From Chloroflexota bacterium (GTDB lineage: Bacteria; Chloroflexota; UBA6077; CF-72), in assembly GCA_019247515.1 (NCBI GenBank), contig JAFAOS010000182.1, forward strand, positions 1-56,594: a stretch of 56,594 nucleotides of DNA, written 5' to 3'. The notes below the pieces were generated by a model. That model saw nothing but the letters and a program-made list of their open reading frames with translations. It was not told the DNA's origin and searched no databases. The translations under genes and the position numbers were made by a program. Below are positions 51,272-56,594 of the stretch, piece after piece; within the stretch, counting starts at the first letter, position 1; the number at the start of each line of letters is the position of its first letter.

Positions 51272-53083
51272 TCAGGCTTTGACCGTCCACTCCTCCGGGC
51301 GGTAGTACCACGTCGGCAGCGCCTGAACGCTCGGCGTGAGCGGCACGTCGCTCGCGGACGTGGGGTTGGTCGCCGGCGCGGTGATGAATGGAATGTTTAC
51401 GCGGCGATTGAACACGTACATGTCCGCCAGGCTCCACAGCCAGATCCACGGCTGATCTTCGTTGAGCTGGTCGCCGATTTGCTGGTAGACAGCGGCGCGC
51501 GCCTCCTGCGAAGGCGCACGACGACCCTTTTCGATGAGCGCGTCGAACTCCGGCGTTCCATACCCCGGCCCGTTGCGACCATCCGTCTTGTAGTGGAAGT
51601 CGAGGAACAGCGCCGGATCGATGAAATTCGTCGCGGGGATGTAGACCATGTCGTGCGTGTGGTCTTCGTAGAACTGCTTGGCCCAGACCGACGCTTCCAT
51701 CTCCTGCCAGGTAGTTTGCACGCCGACGGCTTCCAGCATCGCCTGGATGGCGGCGCGCGTCGCACGATCGGTCTCGGACGAGCTCGGCACTGAGCTGACG
51801 TTCACCGTGCGGTTGAAGTCCCAGCCGCCGTCGGTCAGCAATTGCTTGGCCTTGTCAGGATCATAGGCGTAATCATTCTTCGGCTTGTAGTTGACCCACG
51901 GATGGCGGATGGGTGAGTTGACGATTTCCGCGATCCCACCGAGCAGGCTATCGATGATCTTCTTGCGATCGATCGCGTACGCCATCGCCTGACGCACGCG
52001 TTTGTCCTGCCAGTACCCGGTGCGCAGGTTGAAGCCAAGCGTCTGCGACACGGGATTCGGCATGCGGACCATGAAGAGGCTCGGCTGGGCCAGGAAGTGG
52101 CTCAACGCGTCAGGCGCCAGGTTGATGCTGCCGGAGGGTGCCGCGTTATAGTCCACTTCGCCGCGCTCGAGCGCGATCTGCGCCGCGTCGGCCTGCTTGA
52201 CAATGCGGTAGACGATCTTGTCGATCTTCGGCTTGCCGCGGTAGAAGTCCGGGTTGGCGGCGAGCTCGGACGACTGATCGGTCAGGTTCTGGACGGCCTT
52301 GTAGGGACCGCTGCCAATCGGCGAATCGAACATAAACGGGTGCTTTTCGAGGTCCGCCGGCGCGACGCTGCCGAGGATGTGCTTCGGCAAAATCGCGAGA
52401 TCCGTTTCCACGAGGAACAGCGCGGTGGGAAACTCCATGTCGAAGCGGATCGTCTGCGGGTCCACGACGACGATGCCGGGCACGCTGTCGGTCTTCTTGG
52501 CGGAGTAGTCGGCGCCGCCCTTGATGATCGACAGGCGCGAGAGCCGGTTGGACTTGGTATCCGCATTGAGCGCCAGCATGTAGGTGAACGCCACGTCGTC
52601 GGCGGTGACGGGCTGGCCGTCGTGGAACCTGGCGTTGGGATTGAGTTTGAACGTATAGGACGAGCCGTCCGGAGCCGCGGTGACGTCGGCCAGCTCCGTA
52701 TCCATCCTGGTCTTGTCGGCAGTGGGCGTGAGCAGCGACGAGAAGACGCTGGCCTGGTACTGCCACTGGATGTTGGAGACCGACGTGAACGGGTTGGTGT
52801 GCGGGAAGGTCGCGCCCCAGAGCGGCGTGAGCGTGCCACCCGATGCCGATGCGCCGGATGGCGCGGCTGGAGCGATCGTCGGTGCCAACGCGGCGGCCGG
52901 CGCTGTAGTTGGCGCGGCTGCAGCCGGAGCCGTCGTCGGCGCCGCGGCCGGTGCGGTGGTTGGCTGGGCGGCTGGAGCGGCGGTTGGCGCGGCAGGTGCG
53001 GGCGAGGTGCATGCCGCAAGCAGCGCGGCGCTGCCTCCGAGGAGGCTCAACTCGAGAATCCGACGGCGCGTAAATTTCTCCAT
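51272..53083 (-). CDS. peptide-type ABC transporter substrate-binding lipoprotein
   Basis: A 603-residue protein from ATG 53083. It begins with MEKFTRRRILELSLLGGSAA and a lipobox LLAAC, so both Tat-like arginines and a lipoprotein site are present. Then comes a low-complexity Ala/Pro/Thr linker of about 50 residues, presumably a tether. The family 5 binding domain follows: ANPDFYRGKPKIDKIVYRIV, RQAMAYAIDRKKIIDSLLGG, DPDKAKQLLTDGGWDF and the C-terminal WIWLWSLADMYVFNRRVNIP. Such proteins bind peptides, opines, nickel or sugars. It heads the operon with two permeases, an XRE-cupin regulator and a D-threonine-aldolase-like enzyme. Confidence 0.92.
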   Translation of the reverse strand: MEKFTRRRILELSLLGGSAALLAACTSPAPAAPTAAPAAQPTTAPAAAPTTAPAAAAPTTAPAAALAPTIAPAAPSGASASGGTLTPLWGATFPHTNPFTSVSNIQWQYQASVFSSLLTPTADKTRMDTELADVTAAPDGSSYTFKLNPNARFHDGQPVTADDVAFTYMLALNADTKSNRLSRLSIIKGGADYSAKKTDSVPGIVVVDPQTIRFDMEFPTALFLVETDLAILPKHILGSVAPADLEKHPFMFDSPIGSGPYKAVQNLTDQSSELAANPDFYRGKPKIDKIVYRIVKQADAAQIALERGEVDYNAAPSGSINLAPDALSHFLAQPSLFMVRMPNPVSQTLGFNLRTGYWQDKRVRQAMAYAIDRKKIIDSLLGGIAEIVNSPIRHPWVNYKPKNDYAYDPDKAKQLLTDGGWDFNRTVNVSSVPSSSETDRATRAAIQAMLEAVGVQTTWQEMEASVWAKQFYEDHTHDMVYIPATNFIDPALFLDFHYKTDGRNGPGYGTPEFDALIEKGRRAPSQEARAAVYQQIGDQLNEDQPWIWLWSLADMYVFNRRVNIPFITAPATNPTSASDVPLTPSVQALPTWYYRPEEWTVKA

Positions 53084-53222
53084 AGCAGAACCTCTCTCAG
53101 TACGCCCAGTGGGGCGCGGGGCTAGACGCTGTTCCAGTAGCACGAGATTCAGGCTTGCTTCACGAACGGACGGAGCCTACAGTTGGGCTGCAAATAATGT
53201 CAAGCGCCGCGCGGGGATGTGG

Positions 53223-54335
53223 ATGAAACTCGCAGCCGTCGAGACACTCCTGGTACGCCACGCGCTCTCGCGACCGACTGGACCGGCAGGCGCCTACAAC
53301 AGCGAGCGCCGGACGGTGGTGCTCAGGCTCATGACCACTGATGGGCTCGTCGGCTGGGGCGAAACATACGCCGTTGCGGGCGTGCGCGAGGCGATTGACA
53401 CCACGCTGAAGCCACTCCTGCTCGAGCAGCATGATGTGGCGACTGGGCGACTGCACCAGCAGATGATGGACGCGACGTTCGGCAACGGCTTTGCCGTGGG
53501 CGGCGTGGATATCGCGCTGCACGACCTGCGTGGCAAGGCACTCGGCGTTCCGATCTGCGACCTGTACGGCGGCGCCAGACGCAGCCACGTGCGAGCCTAC
53601 GCGTCGGGCCTCTGCTACCAGCAAGGCATGGACCCAGGCGAAACCTGGCTGGACGACGCGTGTGGACTTGCCGCGCGCGGATTCACGGCAATCAAAATGC
53701 GCATCGGCGCATACGCACCGGAGCACGAGCTACCGCTGATCCAACGCGTCAAGGACGCGCTGCCGCATGCAACGCAGCTCTTCGTCGACGCGTGGGGTGC
53801 TTACACGCCGGCGACGGCTCTCCGCGTCGGGCGTGAGTTGGAGCAGATTGGCGTCGGCTGGTATGAAGAACCGCTGCCGCAAGCTGGATACACTGGTTAC
53901 GAGCACATCGCCGCGGCGCTGGACATGCCCGTTGCCGGCGGAGAAATGCTGCAGTCGCGCGCCGCGTTCAAAGAGCTGTTCGACCGACGCGCGGTGGACA
54001 TCGTGCAACCCGACATCTGCATTTGTGGTGGCATCGCCGAAGCGCGCTTCGTGGCGGACCTTGCCAGACTGTACGGCGTGCTGTGCATTCCGCACACCTG
54101 GAATGGCGCCATCATGCACGTGGCGAGTTTGCACCTTGCCGCTGTGCTGCCGGAACCGACGCGCGTGCCAGACCCCATTGCTAGCTTGCTGGAGTACGAC
54201 ACGACCGAGAATGAGCTGATCCAGCGTCTCGTCTCGCCCAACTGGGAACCCATTGGAGGCGGGTTCGAGGTCCCAACAGGCCCGGGGTTGGGCGTGCAAG
54301 TCGACGAGGAATGGATCCGCGCGCATGCCCACTAA
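53223..54335 (+). CDS. mandelate racemase/muconate lactonizing enzyme family protein (second)
   Basis: A 370-residue enolase-superfamily enzyme; ATG 53223 is preferred, and 53217 would add two residues. The capping domain is followed by GFTAIKMRIGAYAPEHELPL (KxR-type second strand), LFVDAWGAYTP (metal Asp), GVGWYEEPLPQAGY (metal Glu), PVAGGEMLQSR (third ligand) and CIPHTWNGAIMH (His). This is the mandelate racemase/glucarate-dehydratase style. It is divergent from the binding-protein gene with a 139-bp gap, so it may belong to the same pathway, acting on a sugar acid or amino-acid derivative brought in by that importer. Confidence 0.85.
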   Translation: MKLAAVETLLVRHALSRPTGPAGAYNSERRTVVLRLMTTDGLVGWGETYAVAGVREAIDTTLKPLLLEQHDVATGRLHQQMMDATFGNGFAVGGVDIALHDLRGKALGVPICDLYGGARRSHVRAYASGLCYQQGMDPGETWLDDACGLAARGFTAIKMRIGAYAPEHELPLIQRVKDALPHATQLFVDAWGAYTPATALRVGRELEQIGVGWYEEPLPQAGYTGYEHIAAALDMPVAGGEMLQSRAAFKELFDRRAVDIVQPDICICGGIAEARFVADLARLYGVLCIPHTWNGAIMHVASLHLAAVLPEPTRVPDPIASLLEYDTTENELIQRLVSPNWEPIGGGFEVPTGPGLGVQVDEEWIRAHAH

Positions 54336-54364
54336 CGCGGGTGTGCTGTTCCACGGTGTGATGG

Positions 54365-54385
54365 GCTACTCCTTGTTGGAGTAGC
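54365..54385. terminator. perfect inverted repeat between converging genes
   Basis: GCTACTCC, loop TTGTT, GGAGTAGC: an eight-pair perfect stem 30 bases after the enolase-superfamily stop and before the converging regulator gene. There is no T run on the + strand, so it may be a bidirectional structural end rather than a classic terminator. Confidence 0.45.
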
Positions 54386-54430
54386 GCAGCGAGCGGGGAG
54401 GTACCTGGGCGCCACACTGTGGCTCCCGTC

Positions 54431-56461
54431 TCAGTGCGACTCCAACTCGAGCTCCCGCAGCGCGTAGCCGATGGCCCGCGGTGTTGGTAGCGCGGCACCT
54501 TGCAGCCACAGGTCGGCGAATGTTCGTTCGTCCAGTGCGGCTCGTACCACGGCGACATCACGCGCGTATGCCGCTTCGTCGGGTTGGAAACGATGGGCTC
54601 CGCTGGTCCGCCAGTGTGTGTCGGCGGCGCCGAACAGCCGGACGGCGCGGCCCACGTTCCCCTGCATCCCCTCCAGCGCAGCCTGAAAGTCGAGGCAATC
54701 GGCCAGTGCCTGGCCCGTCAGCCGCGCCTCGCGGATCACCTCGAACGCGTGCCGCAAGCTGGCCGTAGCCCGCGGGAAATCATGCTGGAGGCTGGCCGTG
54801 CGGCCGAGGCACGACAGCGAGCGCGCCTGCGTGTAGCCGCGGAACCAGCCGCTCGGCAGGGGGTGCGCAGCGGACTCGGCGAACAACGCTGCGGCGCGCG
54901 CATAGTCGCCCTGCGAGCGCGCCACCAGGCCGAGGTTGCGCTGGCAGACCACTACGGTGTGAGCGAGGTTTGCGGCTCGGCTGCGCTCCAGAGCTTCCTG
55001 CAACAGTTCGGTTGCCTGCAGCGCGTCACCCGCCACCCACTCGGCGAGTCCCTGGTTGGCCAGGCTGACGGCCAGCGGGGGGCCGTGGCCCAGCTCGCGC
55101 CAGAGCGCCACACTGGCTCGATGGAAGGTTCGTGCCTGCTCGTTGTCGCCCTGAAAACTGGCCAGTGTTCCGGCCTCGGTGAGGGCCACCGCCCGTTCGG
55201 CCCGAAACTCGGAAGGCTGGGTCGTCCTGTCGGCGAGGTCCAGGAGGGTTTCCAGCCGGCGACGTCCTTCGGCGTACTGCCCGAGGCGCGCCCAGAAGGA
55301 ATTGAGGGTGACCGCGATCTGCAGGCCTGCCGCGATATGGCGTTCGGCGATCAACCAGTCGAGCGCCGTGTTCAGATTGTCGAAGTCACCATCGAGCCGA
55401 TCGAGCACCTGGTGCGTCGATTCCGGCGACTCGACCCAGACCCATGGCCAGGTCGTCGGCGTGGCGCCGGCCGGCGTTGCCACCGATGCGTAGAACTGCG
55501 CATGGCGCGCTCGAATGTGCTCGAACTCACCAGCGAGGAGGAGCTGCTCGCCGGCATACTCGCGCACGGTTTCCAGCATCCCGATGCGCGAGCGGCGGTC
55601 CCCCTCGCCCAACCAACGCACCAGGCTGCTGTCCATCAGCTCTTGAAGACAATCGAGCACGTCGGCGGCGGGCAGGTCTGCATCCGCGCAGACCGTTTCG
55701 GCGGCCTGGAGTGTCCAGCCCGCCGTGAAGACCGCCAGCCGACGGAAAACCACCTGGGTGACGGGATCGAGCAAGTTGTGGCTCCACGCCAGAGTCGCGC
55801 GGAGCGTCTGCTGTCGCTGAGGCAGGTCGGTGGCTCCGCCCGTTAGCAGCGGCAGGCGGCGCTCCAGGCGCGCGAGCAATGCCTCCGGACGGAGCAGAGA
55901 GACGCGGGCCGCCGCCAGTTCAATAGCCAGAGGTATCCCCTCCAGCCGTCTGCAGATGTCGGCAACAGCCCCCGCATTGTCGTCACTGAGCGCAAACTCC
56001 GCGGCCACTGCCTGTGCTCGATCGACGAACAGCTGCACTGCCGCCGAGGTGCTTACTGATTCCTCGTTAGCGTCGGAGGCGACTGCGGGCGTGGCGAGTG
56101 GCGAAACCGCGAAGCGGTGCTCCCCCTGCACGTGCAGTGGCGCGCGGCTCGTTACCAGCGCCGCGACATGCGGGCACCGCTGGAGCAGGTCGGACACCAG
56201 CGGCGCCGCCGCCAACAGGTGCTCGAAGTTGTCCAGCACGAGCAACACGCGTCGGTCGCGCAAGTAGTCAAGCAGCAGCTCACGCGCGCTGCGCCCACCA
56301 CCTTCCCGCACGCCAAGCGTCCGTCCGATGGTCGCCGGCACCAGCCGCGGGTCGCGCAGGGGTGCCAGGTCGGCGAAGGCCAACCCATCGGTGTAGTCCT
56401 CCGCCAGGGCGGCGGCCACTGCCAGCGCCAGACGGGTCTTGCCCACCCCGCCGGGCCGCAC
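54431..56461 (-). CDS. NB-ARC-TPR regulator, N-terminus missing
   Basis: A 676-codon frame whose first possible start (GTG 56461) falls inside the Walker A motif: it reads RPGGVGKTRLALAVAAALAE where the family has TGPGGVGKTR. Walker B (RRVLLVLDNFEHLL), the TSRAPLHVQGEHRFAV sensor, LRATLAWSHNLLDPVTQVVF and a long TPR array all follow. Upstream, this frame reaches a TGA about 40 bases away and no frame in 56462-56594 encodes the expected DNA-binding part or the LVGRE strand. So the 5' end was lost at a junction, or a frameshift lies right there. It is a paralogue of the regulator at 20903-23374 and is probably not a working DNA-binding protein as it stands. Confidence 0.78.
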   Translation of the reverse strand: MRPGGVGKTRLALAVAAALAEDYTDGLAFADLAPLRDPRLVPATIGRTLGVREGGGRSARELLLDYLRDRRVLLVLDNFEHLLAAAPLVSDLLQRCPHVAALVTSRAPLHVQGEHRFAVSPLATPAVASDANEESVSTSAAVQLFVDRAQAVAAEFALSDDNAGAVADICRRLEGIPLAIELAAARVSLLRPEALLARLERRLPLLTGGATDLPQRQQTLRATLAWSHNLLDPVTQVVFRRLAVFTAGWTLQAAETVCADADLPAADVLDCLQELMDSSLVRWLGEGDRRSRIGMLETVREYAGEQLLLAGEFEHIRARHAQFYASVATPAGATPTTWPWVWVESPESTHQVLDRLDGDFDNLNTALDWLIAERHIAAGLQIAVTLNSFWARLGQYAEGRRRLETLLDLADRTTQPSEFRAERAVALTEAGTLASFQGDNEQARTFHRASVALWRELGHGPPLAVSLANQGLAEWVAGDALQATELLQEALERSRAANLAHTVVVCQRNLGLVARSQGDYARAAALFAESAAHPLPSGWFRGYTQARSLSCLGRTASLQHDFPRATASLRHAFEVIREARLTGQALADCLDFQAALEGMQGNVGRAVRLFGAADTHWRTSGAHRFQPDEAAYARDVAVVRAALDERTFADLWLQGAALPTPRAIGYALRELELESH

Positions 56462-56594
56462 CGGCGGTCCGGCGCGTACGCTCCTGGCCGGGACAACGCA
56501 TCATCCGAGTTTCGTCTTGCGGCCTCCGCCGCGTACATTGGGTGTCCACTGTTGCGAAATCGGGCGGTTCGTAGCCACTGGTAATCGCGCCGCA

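Noticed and set aside
1..56594. tRNA, rRNA, CRISPR arrays and replication origins
   Set aside because: I looked for cloverleaf-like segments, spaced direct repeats and clustered AT-rich boxes and saw none I could defend by eye. A tRNAscan or CRISPR finder run could still find something missed.

Overview
The window is high-GC DNA with dense genes on both strands, short spacers and many GTG or TTG starts. The gene content suits a soil-type Chloroflexota bacterium: XRE-NB-ARC-TPR regulators, a CYP102 P450-reductase fusion, LLM flavin oxidoreductases, MDMPI/DinB-like proteins, UPF0158 and Dpp-type ABC transporters. That assignment rests on gene families alone, with no rRNA or tRNA to anchor it. 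Actinobacteria are the main alternative.

Layout. 0-4 kb: the 3' end of a P-loop kinase-like gene, a SAM methyltransferase, an APH-family phosphotransferase, then a pair made of a stand-alone M41-like zinc-protease domain and an ECF sigma factor whose C-terminus carries a second copy of that domain. 4.3-7 kb: decaying hypothetical genes around an intact UPF0158 gene. 7.1-11.3 kb: enolase-superfamily enzyme and FAD oxidoreductase, divergent from a gamma-glutamyltransferase. 11.4-16.3 kb: SDR, HEAT-repeat protein, a GNAT-SET fusion and an MFS exporter. 16.6-18.7 kb: broken genes around an intact peroxiredoxin.

18.7-27.5 kb looks like an aromatic-acid module. It has a cupin protein, an MFS permease, a large XRE-NB-ARC-TPR regulator, an SRPBCC protein, UbiD and UbiX, and a 3'-damaged FAH-type hydratase. 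A 31-bp element (26/31 identical) lies upstream of both forward gene groups on either side of the regulator, which makes it a candidate operator or promoter.

27.9-33 kb is an overlapping operon: a membrane protein, a stand-alone CYP102-like heme domain, and a full P450-FMN-FAD fusion. 33-36 kb holds an MDMPI-like protein, an SDR and a MetE-C-like methyltransferase. 36-37.4 kb holds relics (HypX, NIPSNAP) and a single-domain globin. 37.5-42.7 kb has a DHA2 exporter divergent from its likely HxlR regulator, a GYD protein, an intradiol dioxygenase and an MHS permease. 42.8-46.6 kb has a transposase relic, a secreted beta-propeller protein with a clear terminator, a Tat-exported metallo-beta-lactamase-fold protein and a 54-codon membrane protein. 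46.7-54.3 kb has an LLM oxidoreductase and a reverse-strand operon (peptide-type binding protein, two permeases, XRE-cupin regulator, D-threonine-aldolase-like enzyme) divergent from a second enolase-superfamily enzyme. The window ends in an NB-ARC-TPR regulator whose reading frame begins inside its Walker A motif.

Many genes are broken by frameshifts, stops or deletions, clustered at 4.3-7, 14.7, 16.6-18.9, 26.4-27.5, 36.4-36.9 and 42.9 kb. Large internal deletions (HypX) point to real decay, but single-base indels could also be assembly errors. The strongest candidates for something undescribed are the sigma factor-M41 protease fusion beside its free paralogue, the GNAT-SET fusion, and the shared 31-bp element.
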